Assembly: GCF_003031405.1 (NCBI RefSeq)
Contig: NZ_CP020469.1
Span: 930,001 to 994,000, forward strand
DNA length: 64,000 bases
Source: Halomonas sp. 'Soap Lake #6'
GTDB taxonomy: Bacteria > Pseudomonadota > Gammaproteobacteria > Pseudomonadales > Halomonadaceae
Direction: 5' to 3'
The position numbers and the translations under genes were made by a program. This document shows positions 27,644 through 37,365 of this stretch, one piece after another. The notes beneath the pieces were generated by a model that searched no databases, was not told the origin of the DNA, and saw only the letters and a list, made by a program, of their open reading frames with translations. How positions within the stretch are numbered: the stretch's first letter is position 1; every line of letters starts with the position of its first letter.

Positions 27644-28432
27644 ATGATCAACTACCCAACGATAGACCCTGTTGCGATTTCACTTGGCCCGCTACAAGTG
27701 CATTGGTATGGCCTAATGTACGTGGTTGGCTTTGTAGCTGCATGGTGGCTCGGATGTAAACGGGCATCGCGCATAGGGCTAACCAAAGACGATATTAGCG
27801 ATTTGATGTTCTACTGTGCCATAGGCGTGGTCGCCGGTGGCCGCCTTGGTTACGCGCTGTTTTATGGTCTGGGGCAGTGGTCGGCAGATCCGCTGTGGAT
27901 CTTCCGCGTGTGGGATGGCGGAATGAGCTTTCACGGAGGGCTGCTAGGTGTCCTGCTTGCTGCATGGCTCTTCGCTCGTCGCAAACATCTGGCGTTTTTT
28001 ACCCTCACCGACTTTATTGCGCCTTTGGTGCCAATTGGTTTGGGCGCAGGGCGTATTGGTAACTTTATCAATCACGAATTGCCTGGGCGGGTTACATCGT
28101 TGCCTTGGGGAATGCCATTTCCTGGTTTGGGGCCAGAGCCGCGTCACCCCTCCGCGCTATATGAAGCGGTGCTGGAAGGCTTGGTGTTGTTTGTCATCCT
28201 ATGGTGGGTGTCAGCCAAGCCCCGCAAGCGTGGTTTAGTGTCAGGGTTATTCCTGGTTGGTTACGGCGTGTTCCGCTTTATGGTGGAGTTTGTGCGCCTA
28301 CCCGATGCTCATATCGGCTTTATTGCTTTTGATTGGGTCACCATGGGCATGCTGCTGACACTACCAATGATCTTCTTTGGGTTAGTGTTAATAGCGTGGT
28401 CGCGGAATAAGCCTATCGACGCCAAGATTTAA
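27644..28432 (+). CDS. lgt: Prolipoprotein diacylglyceryl transferase
   Basis: The 262-residue inner-membrane enzyme has about seven helices and the Lgt signature [16 protein letters not shown], preceded by [20 protein letters not shown] with its essential His and by [12 protein letters not shown] at the N-terminus. It transfers diacylglycerol from phosphatidylglycerol to the lipobox cysteine of prolipoproteins. lgt-thyA-folA order is common in gammaproteobacteria; here a family A repeat cluster separates lgt from thyA. Confidence 0.96.
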   Translation: MINYPTIDPVAISLGPLQVHWYGLMYVVGFVAAWWLGCKRASRIGLTKDDISDLMFYCAIGVVAGGRLGYALFYGLGQWSADPLWIFRVWDGGMSFHGGLLGVLLAAWLFARRKHLAFFTLTDFIAPLVPIGLGAGRIGNFINHELPGRVTSLPWGMPFPGLGPEPRHPSALYEAVLEGLVLFVILWWVSAKPRKRGLVSGLFLVGYGVFRFMVEFVRLPDAHIGFIAFDWVTMGMLLTLPMIFFGLVLIAWSRNKPIDAKI

Positions 28433-28446
28433 TATGCTAATCGGTG

Positions 28447-28980
28447 GCGTGTAATAGGTGCCGCCGCCCGCGGGTGCCTCATATCGTTCGTTCCTCACGA
28501 GATTCGTTACCCGCGCTACAGTATGCAATTGATTGAATCTAAAGGGTTTGTAGCGCGGGTAAGCCTGCGGCGCACCTGCGACTAGGTAGCGGTGCCATGG
28601 GACGTGGTTTCTAGCACACATCTTGTAGCGCGTGGTAAGCGAAGCGCACCCGCGAAAGCATCGCGAAGCGGTGCCGAGGTTGGTGAATAACCTTGGTGGG
28701 CCAAACCAGATGTTAGGTGCCGCCGCCCGCGGGTGCCTCATATCGTTCGTCCCTCACGAGATTCGTTACCCGCGCTACAGTATGCAATGGATTGAATCTA
28801 AAGGGTTTGTAGCGCGGGTAAGCCTAAGGCGCACCCGCGACCAGATAGCGGTGCCATGGGGCGTAGTTTCTAGCACACATCTTGTAGCGCGTGGTAAGCG
28901 AAGCGCACCCGCGAAGGTTGGTGAATAACCTTGGTGAGCCAAATCAGACGTTAGGTGCCGCCGCCTGTGGGTGCCTAATT
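28447..28980. repeat. Family A repeat cluster 2 (lgt-thyA gap)
   Basis: About 530 bases of family A units in the same orientation as cluster 1. They include the 259-base period (units near 28,623 and 28,882), the TGTAGCGCG opening, the GCGAAGCGCACCCGCG core and the TTACCCGCGCTACA close. The last unit is internally deleted (it jumps from GCACCCGCGAA directly to GGTTGGTGAATAACC). The cluster sits between lgt and thyA, which are otherwise close neighbours in related bacteria. Confidence 0.85.
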
Positions 28981-29108
28981 CGTTGCTACGTGCTGCGTGA
29001 GGGTTCGATATGTGCCCCGTTCCGTTTCTGCCGTTGTGGGTGGGCTAGACCGTTGCTTTATAGCGGCCTAGAATACATTTCCAAATTGCCTGTAACTCTG
29101 GAATTTCT

Positions 29109-29960
29109 GTGACTGCTACAACGCCCGCGCCAACGAAGGATACGCTGCCAGCCACTGCTGCGCTTGAACAACCCTATCTTGATCTGATGCGCACTGTGTT
29201 GGAACACGGCGTTGACCGCAACGATCGCACCGGAGTCGGCACGCGTTCGGTGTTTGGCCATCAGATGCGTTTCGATCTCTCGCGAGGCTTTCCGCTGCTG
29301 ACTACGAAAAAGCTGCATTTACGCTCTATCATTCATGAGCTTTTGTGGTTTTTAAAAGGCGATACCAATATTGGTTATCTCAAAGAACACGGCGTAAGAA
29401 TTTGGGACGAGTGGGCGGATGAGAAGGGCGACTTAGGGCCGGTATACGGCTACCAGTGGCGCAGTTGGCCTAGCCCCAAAGGTGGCAGCGTAGACCAAAT
29501 TACCAATGTATTAGAGCAGATTCGTACATCCCCTCAGTCACGTCGCCTGATTGTTTCTGCCTGGAACCCAGGCCAAGTAGATGAAATGAAGCTCCCTCCG
29601 TGCCACTGCCTATTCCAGTTTTATGTGGCAAATGGCCGCCTTTCCTGTCAGCTTTACCAGCGTAGTGCAGATATTTTCTTAGGCGTACCGTTCAATATTG
29701 CCAGCTATGCGCTGCTGCTGTGTATGGTTGCCCAGGTAACGGGATTAAAGCCAGGCGAGTTTATTCACACGCTCGGCGATGCCCACTTATATAGTAACCA
29801 TATAGAGCAAGCCCAAGAGCAGCTAACACGTACGCCTATGTCACCGCCTGCGCTAACGCTTAACACTAGTGTTACCAGCTTATTTGATTTTACTTTTGAC
29901 GATATCCAAATCACAGGATACGAATCGCACCCCCATATCAAAGCAGAAGTGGCCGTATGA
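29109..29960 (+). CDS. thyA: Thymidylate synthase
   Basis: The 283-residue enzyme has [20 protein letters not shown], the folate-site [19 protein letters not shown], the catalytic cysteine in [12 protein letters not shown] (Cys165), [20 protein letters not shown] and [12 protein letters not shown]. It makes dTMP from dUMP using methylene-tetrahydrofolate. The start is a GTG. An N-terminal extension of about 20 residues precedes the conserved [15 protein letters not shown]. Its stop overlaps the folA start as ATGA, so the two are translated together. Confidence 0.96.
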   Translation: MTATTPAPTKDTLPATAALEQPYLDLMRTVLEHGVDRNDRTGVGTRSVFGHQMRFDLSRGFPLLTTKKLHLRSIIHELLWFLKGDTNIGYLKEHGVRIWDEWADEKGDLGPVYGYQWRSWPSPKGGSVDQITNVLEQIRTSPQSRRLIVSAWNPGQVDEMKLPPCHCLFQFYVANGRLSCQLYQRSADIFLGVPFNIASYALLLCMVAQVTGLKPGEFIHTLGDAHLYSNHIEQAQEQLTRTPMSPPALTLNTSVTSLFDFTFDDIQITGYESHPHIKAEVAV

Positions 29961-30499
29961 CCCCCTCAGAAAATACATTTGAGTCATTAGTGCCGGTAGC
30001 CATGATAGTTGCGATGGCAAAAAACCGGATTATAGGGGTAGACGGAAAATTGCCCTGGTACTTGCCTGAAGATTTAAAATTCTTTAAGCGTATGACGCAG
30101 GCAAAACCGTTAGTGATGGGGCGCAAAACTTACGCTTCCATTGGCAAGCCGCTACCTAATCGGCTTAATATTGTGGTAACGCGTGATACAAACTTCCAGG
30201 CAGCAGGCACGCGGGTATGCCACGATCTCCCCGCCGCGCTGGAGCTGGCTGATCAGCATGCTACCATCGAAGCGGCTGAAGAAATTATGGTGATGGGAGG
30301 CGGTGAAATTTATCGTCAAGCGCTTCCTTTCGCACAGCGGCTTTATATTACAGAAGTAGATATTGACGTTGACGGCGACGCTGCTTTCCCTGAGTTTTCC
30401 TTGGATGATTGGCGTGAAGTGCAGCGAGTAGCGGGTAAGCCAGCGGAGGGGCAGCCCCGGTATGACTTCGTCGTATACGAGCGCTTAACGACTGATTAG
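29957..30499 (+). CDS. folA: Dihydrofolate reductase
   Basis: The 180-residue enzyme has [52 protein letters not shown] in family order, then [23 protein letters not shown], with Asp in PEDLKFF as the catalytic acid. It regenerates tetrahydrofolate from the dihydrofolate made by ThyA, which explains the tight thyA-folA coupling (4-base overlap). About 12 extra residues precede the usual start of the family. Confidence 0.95.
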   Translation: MTPSENTFESLVPVAMIVAMAKNRIIGVDGKLPWYLPEDLKFFKRMTQAKPLVMGRKTYASIGKPLPNRLNIVVTRDTNFQAAGTRVCHDLPAALELADQHATIEAAEEIMVMGGGEIYRQALPFAQRLYITEVDIDVDGDAAFPEFSLDDWREVQRVAGKPAEGQPRYDFVVYERLTTD

Positions 30500-30515
30500 G
30501 TCAAAGGAGGGGATC

Positions 30516-31592
30516 ATGACCGCCAGCGTACTGCACTTATTAGAGTCACTAGAAACACGTCTTGAGCGAACAAAAGCCGAGCTAGAAGCACTGCGAGAAG
30601 AAAATGCTCAGCTTAAGCAGCAGTTGGCTGTTCAGCAGCGCGCTGCTAGTGATAAAAGCGACGAGAGTGCGCAGCGTCATGCTGCCTCCTTTCATAGCCA
30701 TGGGGGCGAGCATAGCCCTGGTCATGACGGAGATGGCCATGAGAGAAATGGTTATGAGGAAAATAGTGTTGTAACGCCTGAAGTATCCCATCAGGAGCCT
30801 TACCAAACCGAGCCCGAGGCGGCTTTGCCTCAAGTGGCCGAGCCTCCAATGGCTGCGCCTCAAGCCGCTGTACCTCAAGCCGATGTACCTCAAACCGCTG
30901 TGCCTCAAACCGCTGTGCCTCAAGCACCGGAACCCCAGGCCCCCGTATCCCAGGCTCCGTCGCCTCAAGCGTTACTGAAACAGTGGTATCAACGCTACCC
31001 GAAGGCCTTTTTTAAAGGGCATACCAAACCGCTCAAAGTTGGTATACATCATGACCTTGCTCAGAGGGAACCATGGTCTGGCAAGCTGATTCGGCGAGCT
31101 CTGGCTAATTACGTGAACCTACCCCGCTATGTAAAATCAATGCGCGAGGGTGCTGAACGTGTTGACCTGGACGGTAACCCTGCAGGAAAGGTTGATAAAG
31201 AGGCTGCGCTGCATGCTCGAGAGCGGCGAAAAGAGCGGCCAGCCACTGAAGTATCTAACGCAACACAAAACCCAGTGGCAACTCAGGGGAACGCTGCTAG
31301 AATAAAGTCTGCTGCTAGCTCCTCTTTCCAGGGGGAAGGCAATCAGGGTGAAAGCAATCGCAGTTCAAGAACGAACCATGCAGAAATGCGTGAAGCAGCA
31401 CGTGCAGAAATAAAAACGAACCATATAGCAAAGAGCAGCCAAGCAAAATCTCATAGTTTGGGAGAGGGCTTGGGGGATGATGTTGAAAATAGCTCGGGTA
31501 ATAGCTTAAGGGATGGTTTGGGAAGAAATGGTTTGGAAACTAGTTTAGAAGAGAAGTTAAAAGGTCTTCAGCAAAAATTTAAAGCGCATTGA
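30516..31592 (+). CDS. ProQ/FinO-domain RNA-binding protein with a repeat linker
   Basis: The 358-residue protein has three visible parts. Residues 1-50 form an amphipathic coiled coil (LLESLETRLERTKAELEALR). Residues about 50-150 are a disordered linker with tandem PQ(A/T)xV pentapeptides. Residues about 150-240 are a ProQ/FinO domain (LLKQWYQRYPKAFF, KPLKVGIHHDL, LIRRALANYVNLPRYVKSM, RVDLDGNPAGKV). The tail is Ser/Gly/Lys-rich. ProQ-domain proteins bind structured RNA and act in small-RNA regulation. AAAGGAGGG precedes the ATG, 16 bases after folA, so it may be co-transcribed with it. Confidence 0.87.
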   Translation: MTASVLHLLESLETRLERTKAELEALREENAQLKQQLAVQQRAASDKSDESAQRHAASFHSHGGEHSPGHDGDGHERNGYEENSVVTPEVSHQEPYQTEPEAALPQVAEPPMAAPQAAVPQADVPQTAVPQTAVPQAPEPQAPVSQAPSPQALLKQWYQRYPKAFFKGHTKPLKVGIHHDLAQREPWSGKLIRRALANYVNLPRYVKSMREGAERVDLDGNPAGKVDKEAALHARERRKERPATEVSNATQNPVATQGNAARIKSAASSSFQGEGNQGESNRSSRTNHAEMREAARAEIKTNHIAKSSQAKSHSLGEGLGDDVENSSGNSLRDGLGRNGLETSLEEKLKGLQQKFKAH

Positions 31593-31854
31593 GACCTGTT
31601 AAACCCGCTTGGGTTCCGCAAAAAAGCGCAATTCGTAAAAAAACACTGTTTTTTTCTATTGCGTTCATAGGAATCCCAGTATAAAGTTTGACCTGCGAGC
31701 ATTGGAATATAACAAGGCTTAGCCGAGGTTGTGCCACATACCCTGGGAAAAACCAGAGGATGAGAAAAAGAGTACGACCCGCGAGCCACCTGCAGGTTTA
31801 CTTAAAAGCCTGTAGCAACGATCGAAACAGTAAGCTAGTTAAGGAACCTATACC

Positions 31855-32889
31855 ATGAAAAAGACACTTTTAGCGACTGCTATCATTGGCGCCCTGGGTG
31901 CTTCAGCTGCCGCTCAAGCAGCAACTGTATATGACCAGGACGGTACCAAGCTTGACGTTTACGGCCGTATCGCTATGGGTATCGCCGGTGGTGGCCCCGA
32001 GTTCAACGATGCTGGTGAAGAAATTAACAACAGCGCTGAGTTCGTAGACGTTTATTCTCGTCTTGGCCTGCGTATGAGCCAGGAAATCAACTCTGACCTG
32101 ACCGCTTTCGGTCACCTAGAGTGGCGTTTCCGTGCTGACGAGCGTCGTTCTGATGAAGCTTTCCGTGAGACTCGTCAGAGCTACATCGGTCTGCGCAGCC
32201 AGCAGTACGGTACTGTTCAGGGCGGTAACTTCGACAGCTTCTACAACACCTTCGTATCTCAGCCGTTCGATGTTTACATCGATCGTGGTCTAGAGTTCGC
32301 TGGTCACCCGAAACAGTCTCGCGGCGACTCTATCGGTTACTACACTCCTGAAATCGAAGGCTTCACTGCATTCTTGCAGCTCAAGCACTACAGCGAGCGT
32401 GGCGAACTTGAGCCGGTTCGTGATGAAGGTAACGTAGTTGCAGCTCAAGGTGGTGTGCGTTACGAGCAAGGCCCGATCACTGTAGGTCTGGGTTTTGTTG
32501 ACGACGTAGTACGTGGCGGCGGTAACGGCAAGCTGATGGGCGGCCTGATCGGTTCTTACGCGATCAACGACCAGTTCTCTGCTCGTCTGGGCTACGAAGG
32601 TCGTAAAAACAGCGATACTCGTGGCGGCGGCTACGACACTTGGGGTCTGGGTGGTACTTACACTACCGGTCCTTGGGCATTCAACGTTGATTACTACCAC
32701 GTAGATCGTGATGGTAACGTAGACAACAGCAACGCATGGGCTGCTGGTGCATACTACAAAGTTTCCAGCAACTTTGACGTGTTTGCTGAAGTTGCCGACG
32801 GCGACGCACCTCGCGTTGACCGTGACGTCACTCTGGGCGACCTGACTGACAACGTATACTGGCTGACTGGCGCTCGTTACCACTTCTAA
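31855..32889 (+). CDS. Gram-negative general porin
   Basis: The 344-residue outer-membrane protein has a signal peptide (MKKTLLATAIIGALGASAAA...QA-ATVYDQDG), the opening strand TKLDVYGRIAMGIAGG, repeated beta-strand patterns with Tyr/Phe borders, EYVDV-like SAEFVDVYSRLGLRMSQEI and the C-terminal aromatic end LTGARYHF needed for outer-membrane assembly. Asp/Glu dominate the loops, as in halophile porins. The codon usage is strongly biased and the ribosome site is strong (TTAAGGAACC), fitting an abundant protein. A terminator follows at 32,940. Confidence 0.94.
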   Translation: MKKTLLATAIIGALGASAAAQAATVYDQDGTKLDVYGRIAMGIAGGGPEFNDAGEEINNSAEFVDVYSRLGLRMSQEINSDLTAFGHLEWRFRADERRSDEAFRETRQSYIGLRSQQYGTVQGGNFDSFYNTFVSQPFDVYIDRGLEFAGHPKQSRGDSIGYYTPEIEGFTAFLQLKHYSERGELEPVRDEGNVVAAQGGVRYEQGPITVGLGFVDDVVRGGGNGKLMGGLIGSYAINDQFSARLGYEGRKNSDTRGGGYDTWGLGGTYTTGPWAFNVDYYHVDRDGNVDNSNAWAAGAYYKVSSNFDVFAEVADGDAPRVDRDVTLGDLTDNVYWLTGARYHF

Positions 32890-32939
32890 GCCTGGCCTAA
32901 ACGCCTTGCTTTAAGTTGTAACTGCCAAAAGCAGAAAAG

Positions 32940-32968
32940 AAACCGACCTCATTGGGGTCGGTTTTTTT
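32940..32968 (+). terminator. Rho-independent terminator of the porin gene
   Basis: AACCGACC and GGTCGGTT pair as an 8-bp stem with a short loop, followed by seven Ts, 51 bases after the porin stop. Confidence 0.9.
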
Positions 32969-33029
32969 CTTCATGCTCGCCACAATCTTCATGCTCGCCA
33001 CAAAGAGGTGCGTGCTATTCGGGCGTCGT

Positions 33030-33215
33030 TTTTGTAAGACTGCTTTTGTAAGGCTACTTTTGTAAGACTGTTTTCCTGGTCGGCTTCGAGCTCGGCTTGT
33101 AAGATCAATTTTCAGGCTGGGTTTGTAAGAGCAGGTTTGTAAGAGTGAGCTTGCAAAAGCTGGTTTATAAAAGTGAATTTATAAGAATAGATGTATAAGA
33201 CCGGGTTTATGTGAT
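33030..33215. repeat. Degenerate TTTGTAAGA(C/G) tandem repeats upstream of the polysaccharide region
   Basis: About ten degenerate units of 12-17 bases built on TTTGTAAGACT (variants TTTGTAAGGCT, TTTGTAAGAGC, TTTATAAGAAT) fill the gap between the porin terminator and the flippase gene. An earlier small repeat, CTTCATGCTCGCCACAA, occurs twice at 32,969-33,003. No gene is visible in 32,969-33,306. Confidence 0.65.
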
Positions 33216-33274
33216 TGGATGGGTAGGGGAATAGGAAGGCTCGCTATTCTCATGCAGTGGCTCTGCGCCCCATA

Positions 33275-33290
33275 AGTCAATAAATTGACT
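33275..33290. promoter_or_regulatory. Inverted repeat AGTCAAT-AA-ATTGACT before the flippase gene
   Basis: A perfect 7-2-7 dyad lies 17 bases before the start codon of the first gene of the polysaccharide block. It could be an operator for a dimeric regulator or a hairpin limiting translation. No consensus is recognised, and the position so close to the start codon favours a repressor or an RNA effect. Confidence 0.3.
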
Positions 33291-33306
33291 GCTTTGAGAT
33301 TCATGG

Positions 33307-34626
33307 ATGATTAATAAACTATTGAAGAGCCAGCTTCTGACCACTTTTGGTGCCAGAGGTTTGGCCGCAGGCGGCACCTTTTTGCTCTCTTATGTTCTGG
33401 CGACTTTCGTAAGCGTGCAGGCATTTGGGGCATTTATGCTGTGCTTGTCTATCATGATCGGCGTGCAGGTATTTGCTAGCCTGGGTACCGACAGGGCAAC
33501 CTTGAAGTACATGGGGATTGCCACGTCAAACAATAACAGACGTGAAGTTGCGTGGATTTATAAGCATGCAATGCTCGTCAATATTGTGGTTGGCTGTCTT
33601 TTGGGATTGGCACTTTGGTTTGCCGCTCCAGCACTGTCACGCGTATTGCTCTCCGCTACTGACAATGCCGTTGAAACGTTGAGAGTCACTGCATTGCTCT
33701 CACCTTTGTACAGCGTCATTTATCTCTGCAATTTCCTGATGAAAGGCTGGGGTAGGGCAAATATTTCCTGTCTTTTCGAGATCGGCTGTATTTCCATTGT
33801 CCTAAGCGGCGTCGTGGTGGTTTGCGCTTTTCTGGGAATAACCCTCAGTGCTCTGGCATTAATGGCTTCGCTGGGCTGTATCTTGCTGGGCTATCTTGTT
33901 ATCGCTTTATTTATCGTCTTTCTGTTTTACCGTAACAGTCAATTAGTAACTCAAGAGAACATCAGCTTCACAAAAGGGTTTTATCGTAGCTTGCCCGACT
34001 TCTTGTTAGTGGGAATTATTTTCTATTACACCCAGTGGGGTGTAGGCATCGTATTGGGTTTTTTTCACAACGAAAGTGATGTCGCCATATTCAGCCTTGG
34101 GCTTCGTCTAGCTATGATTATCGGCTTCATACTGACAGTTTACGACAGTATCCTGGGGCCGCGTTTTTCAAGGCTGCACCACGAGCGTAATAGTGATGGG
34201 TTGAGAAGCCTTGCCCAAAAAAGCGCTTTTCAGATGACCTGCTTTTCGCTGATCCCAGCTATCTTTTTTATTATATGGCCCGAATCCATACTAATGCTAT
34301 TTAATGCTGACTACAGTGGTGCAACCAGCGTCCTGAGAATTCTGGTGGTAGGTCAGTTGATAAATGTAATGACAGGCTCCGTCATACTGCTGCTGTTGAT
34401 GGCAGACCAGCAGCAAGCTGCTCGAAATATACTAATATGGTCCGTAGTTGTGGGTGGTATTGCATCACTGTTGCTGATTCCTCAATACAGTGCCGAAGGC
34501 GCTGCCTACGCGCTGTTAATGTGCTTGTTGCTACAAAACGTTGCCGCTGTCTATGTAGTAAAAAAGAAGTTCGGTTTTCTAATGACCGACTGGCGAGATG
34601 TCGTATCGCCACGAAGTCGTGCCTGA
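33307..34626 (+). CDS. wzx: Polysaccharide flippase (Wzx/MATE-like)
   Basis: The 439-residue protein has about twelve hydrophobic helices spread evenly over its length and starts LLKSQLLTTFGARGLAAGGT, typical of polysaccharide-biosynthesis (MviM/Wzx) flippases. It should turn lipid-linked oligosaccharide repeat units to the periplasmic face of the inner membrane. It is the first gene of a block with glycosyltransferases, polymerase, initiating transferase and ligase, which supports the call. Confidence 0.85.
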   Translation: MINKLLKSQLLTTFGARGLAAGGTFLLSYVLATFVSVQAFGAFMLCLSIMIGVQVFASLGTDRATLKYMGIATSNNNRREVAWIYKHAMLVNIVVGCLLGLALWFAAPALSRVLLSATDNAVETLRVTALLSPLYSVIYLCNFLMKGWGRANISCLFEIGCISIVLSGVVVVCAFLGITLSALALMASLGCILLGYLVIALFIVFLFYRNSQLVTQENISFTKGFYRSLPDFLLVGIIFYYTQWGVGIVLGFFHNESDVAIFSLGLRLAMIIGFILTVYDSILGPRFSRLHHERNSDGLRSLAQKSAFQMTCFSLIPAIFFIIWPESILMLFNADYSGATSVLRILVVGQLINVMTGSVILLLLMADQQQAARNILIWSVVVGGIASLLLIPQYSAEGAAYALLMCLLLQNVAAVYVVKKKFGFLMTDWRDVVSPRSRA

Positions 34627-34647
34627 ATTAAATGATGGTGAGTTTTG

Positions 34648-35322
34648 ATGATTAAACTTGAAAGCGAGTTTCACCTTGAAGAGAGGGTGGATTATAGTTT
34701 TATTAACCCTTTTTCATTAGGGGTAGTGGCGCAAACGTTTAATGAGCAAGAGTGTAAACGTATAAGGTTCTATGCTGACGGTATTGCTGTCGTCGCCTAT
34801 GCCCGTTTGTTCAAAAGCAAGAAGATTGTGCGTACCAGTTTTGATGATACATCCATCGCTCCCATCGTTTTTAAGCACGCAGTAGAGCACGGTCGTACTG
34901 TTTCGCTGGTAGGGGGGACAGCGGAAAATATTAGCCAAGCAGCGCAGTTACTTAAAGAAAAATACCCTGGCTTGTCTGTCGTCTTCGTGAGATCCGGCTA
35001 TTTCGCTAGCCCCGAAGAGTATCAGCAGTGTCTTAAGAGCGCCGCGCATTCCGAGATTGTGGTCGTTGGCATGGGGGCAGGTAAGCAAGAGCGTATGCTG
35101 CTTGATCTTCGGGAAGTGGGGTGGAAAGGCACAGGCTTTACCTGCGGAGGCTATCTTGACCAGTTCGTTCATGCTAAAGGTCAGCTCTACTACCCAGTTT
35201 GGGTAGATAAGCTGAACTTGCGATGGTTATACCGCATGCTAAAGGAGCCTAAACGCCTACTAAAGCGCTATCTGAAAGATTACCCCCATAACCTGATTAA
35301 ATACGGAAATAAGATAGAGTGA
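34648..35322 (+). CDS. WecG/TagA/CpsF family glycosyltransferase
   Basis: The 224-residue cytoplasmic protein has FYADGIAVVAYARLF, VSLVGGTAENISQAAQLLKEK and VVVGMGAGKQERMLLDLREV, followed by YPVWVDKLNLRWLYRMLKEP. This matches the WecG/TagA/CpsF family (GT26), which transfers sugars such as ManNAc-uronate or ManNAc to lipid-linked acceptors. The ATG at 34648 follows GGTGAG. The usual GT26 sequence GxGxPxQE is here GMGAGKQER, a slight change. Donor and acceptor are unknown. Confidence 0.82.
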   Translation: MIKLESEFHLEERVDYSFINPFSLGVVAQTFNEQECKRIRFYADGIAVVAYARLFKSKKIVRTSFDDTSIAPIVFKHAVEHGRTVSLVGGTAENISQAAQLLKEKYPGLSVVFVRSGYFASPEEYQQCLKSAAHSEIVVVGMGAGKQERMLLDLREVGWKGTGFTCGGYLDQFVHAKGQLYYPVWVDKLNLRWLYRMLKEPKRLLKRYLKDYPHNLIKYGNKIE

Positions 35323-35325
35323 ATT

Positions 35326-35967
35326 ATGATTCCTAAAAAATTACATTTTTGCTGGTTTGGCGGTAATCCCATGTCGACGCTCTACAAGGAGTGCATATCG
35401 ACATGGAAACAGAAAATGCCTGACTTTGAGATCATTGAGTGGAACGAAAGTAACATCGATAAGGGCAATCCATTCATCGCGTATTGTTTGAAAAATAAAC
35501 GCTGGGCCTTTCTTTCGGACTACGTGCGTATGGCGGCCTTGCACGAACAAGGAGGGGTTTACCTGGATGTCGACATGGAGGCTGTTCAGTCGCTAGAGCC
35601 TCTATTGGATTGTCAGTGTTTTCTTGGCTACGAGGATAAAGACCGTCTGAATACCGCTGTCATTGGCGGCGTGCCAGGGCACCCATTCTTCAAGAACGCC
35701 ATGGCATTGATTGAAGAGCGTCACCAGCAGAAGAAGCCATTCCTTATTGCACCAGAGGTAGCGAATGCCTGTGTAGAAAAGGATGGGAATGACATTGAAC
35801 TGAAGCCTTGGCACTTCTTTTATCCCTACAATCCATACGCCAAGGTCCATGACCGCAAGCAGCTCATGCACTGCTATATCGAAAGTGACACCTACCTGAT
35901 CCACCATTGGGGGAAAGGCTGGAAAATGGGTGTGGTTGAGAAAGTATTGAGAAAACTCTTTAAATAA
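35326..35967 (+). CDS. Glycosyltransferase of the GT32 (DXD sugar-binding, capsule) type
   Basis: The 213-residue protein opens MIPKKLHFCWFGGNPMSTLY and has the DXD motif in HEQGGVYLDVDMEAV (Asp81, Asp83) preceded by FLSDYVRMAALHEQGG, as in the Gly_transf_sug (OCH1-like, GT32) family. Such enzymes add hexoses to capsule or O-antigen repeat units. It starts 3 bases after the preceding gene's stop. Length is normal for the bacterial family. Confidence 0.86.
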   Translation: MIPKKLHFCWFGGNPMSTLYKECISTWKQKMPDFEIIEWNESNIDKGNPFIAYCLKNKRWAFLSDYVRMAALHEQGGVYLDVDMEAVQSLEPLLDCQCFLGYEDKDRLNTAVIGGVPGHPFFKNAMALIEERHQQKKPFLIAPEVANACVEKDGNDIELKPWHFFYPYNPYAKVHDRKQLMHCYIESDTYLIHHWGKGWKMGVVEKVLRKLFK

Positions 35968-36030
35968 ATGCCTGTGCAACGCAAATGCTAGGGATTTTGA
36001 TCTGTCGTTCGAGGCACTTGGGAGTAAGGG

Positions 36031-37344
36031 ATGCAACGTCGTCATCCGTATGAAGGCACATACTTGATCTATCTCAGTAAGGGCCGGTCGTTTGTGGCAA
36101 TGCTGTTGATGGTTGTTATTCTGGGGCTGGGGGTTGTTGGAGTATTATCACCCTATGATTACAACGTGTTGCCAGCAGTTCCTGTGCTGGAGCTAGTGGT
36201 GCTATTGCTCTCCGTTATGGTGTGTCCACCCAAAAGTCGGGTCTCGTGGTTATTTATATTAATGGCGGGCGCTTACCTAGCTATCACATTTGGCATTGCC
36301 TACTTCGCAAGTCATTCTCATATATTAGATTACATGCAAGCCTACAAGGCGTTTTTCTATGTAGCGCTTTTATGCTCCTTTATCGGTGAATCGCTGTTCA
36401 AAAAAGAGCACATGGCTAAGTTTTTTTACTTGTTGCTGGCTCTTTTCTTCCTTAAGTATGGTTATTCACGACTAATTGGCCTAGATGCATGGGTCAGCTC
36501 TCGGCCGGGTATTTTTACCGAGAATAATTTCGAGCTGTTATTCCTGATACTGCTGTTTTATCTGGTGCTGCCTGATATCCGATGGAAGAGTCTTTCATTT
36601 GTCACGGTTATGCTCATTATCTTCTTATCGGGTTCACGAAGCGCCTTCCTTGTCTTTCTAGTCATCTACTTCTTCAGTGTATTCAGGCTGGGTAGGGGGT
36701 TCATAAAACAGTGGCTATTGCTGTTCCCGCTGCTAGTCGTGTTGATGTATGGCATCGCCAATGATCGAATGGATATCTCCATTGTAGGCGGCGAAGGGCT
36801 CGAAGGAGTGTTATCAGAGCCCAGTCCGTCTGTGTTAGAGACTTCTCCTGGCTCAGAGGGCGGGGGCATTCGCTCTTTGCTGGAGCGTGGCGCCTCCATC
36901 GATAGGGTGCGGTTTCTCCTATACTTTCTAGATGATACAGAGGAGTGGCGTTGGTGGAATGTCATGCTCGGCACGCAGCCGTTGACACCCTTATCGCCAG
37001 AAACTTGTGAGGCGCTCTCCTTCTGGAATGACATGTACAGCTTTTCAGGAGATGGCAGCTGTTACTCGGTTATTCTGCATTCCTACATCATACGAGTTAT
37101 TTTCGACCATGGTGTGCTTGGGCTTGTGTTCCTGATGTCATTCACTGTGTGTGCGCTTAGAAAGAGTGGCTATACATGGATGGATACCTTGTGTGTGCTG
37201 GGTGCTTTACTTGCGTCGTCGCTCTCTGTTTCTGCTTTTAATAGCGTCTTCGCCATGCTCTCAATGATCTTTTATCTTGCGCAAGAGCAAAGGGAAGAAA
37301 CGATTGATAAAAGACATGTGCAGCTAGACGCAAGTCATTCATAA
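36031..37344 (+). CDS. wzy: Probable O-antigen/exopolysaccharide polymerase (Wzy-like)
   Basis: The 437-residue membrane protein has about ten hydrophobic helices and one large hydrophilic loop (about residues 245-345) containing ERGASIDRVRFLLYFLDD, EWRWWNVMLGTQPL and ILHSYIIRVIFDHGVLGLVF. That layout, with a long periplasmic loop late in the sequence and an H(S)YIIRVIFDHGVLG-like stretch, is the Wzy pattern. Wzy proteins share little sequence, so the call depends on layout and on the neighbouring flippase and transferases. Confidence 0.72.
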   Translation: MQRRHPYEGTYLIYLSKGRSFVAMLLMVVILGLGVVGVLSPYDYNVLPAVPVLELVVLLLSVMVCPPKSRVSWLFILMAGAYLAITFGIAYFASHSHILDYMQAYKAFFYVALLCSFIGESLFKKEHMAKFFYLLLALFFLKYGYSRLIGLDAWVSSRPGIFTENNFELLFLILLFYLVLPDIRWKSLSFVTVMLIIFLSGSRSAFLVFLVIYFFSVFRLGRGFIKQWLLLFPLLVVLMYGIANDRMDISIVGGEGLEGVLSEPSPSVLETSPGSEGGGIRSLLERGASIDRVRFLLYFLDDTEEWRWWNVMLGTQPLTPLSPETCEALSFWNDMYSFSGDGSCYSVILHSYIIRVIFDHGVLGLVFLMSFTVCALRKSGYTWMDTLCVLGALLASSLSVSAFNSVFAMLSMIFYLAQEQREETIDKRHVQLDASHS

Positions 37345-37365
37345 CTAGACTATAGAGAACGAGAT

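Noticed and set aside
32290..32883. Minus-strand frame of 197 residues opposite the porin gene
   Set aside because: Shadow of the highly biased porin gene; composition is Val/Thr-rich without any recognisable domain.
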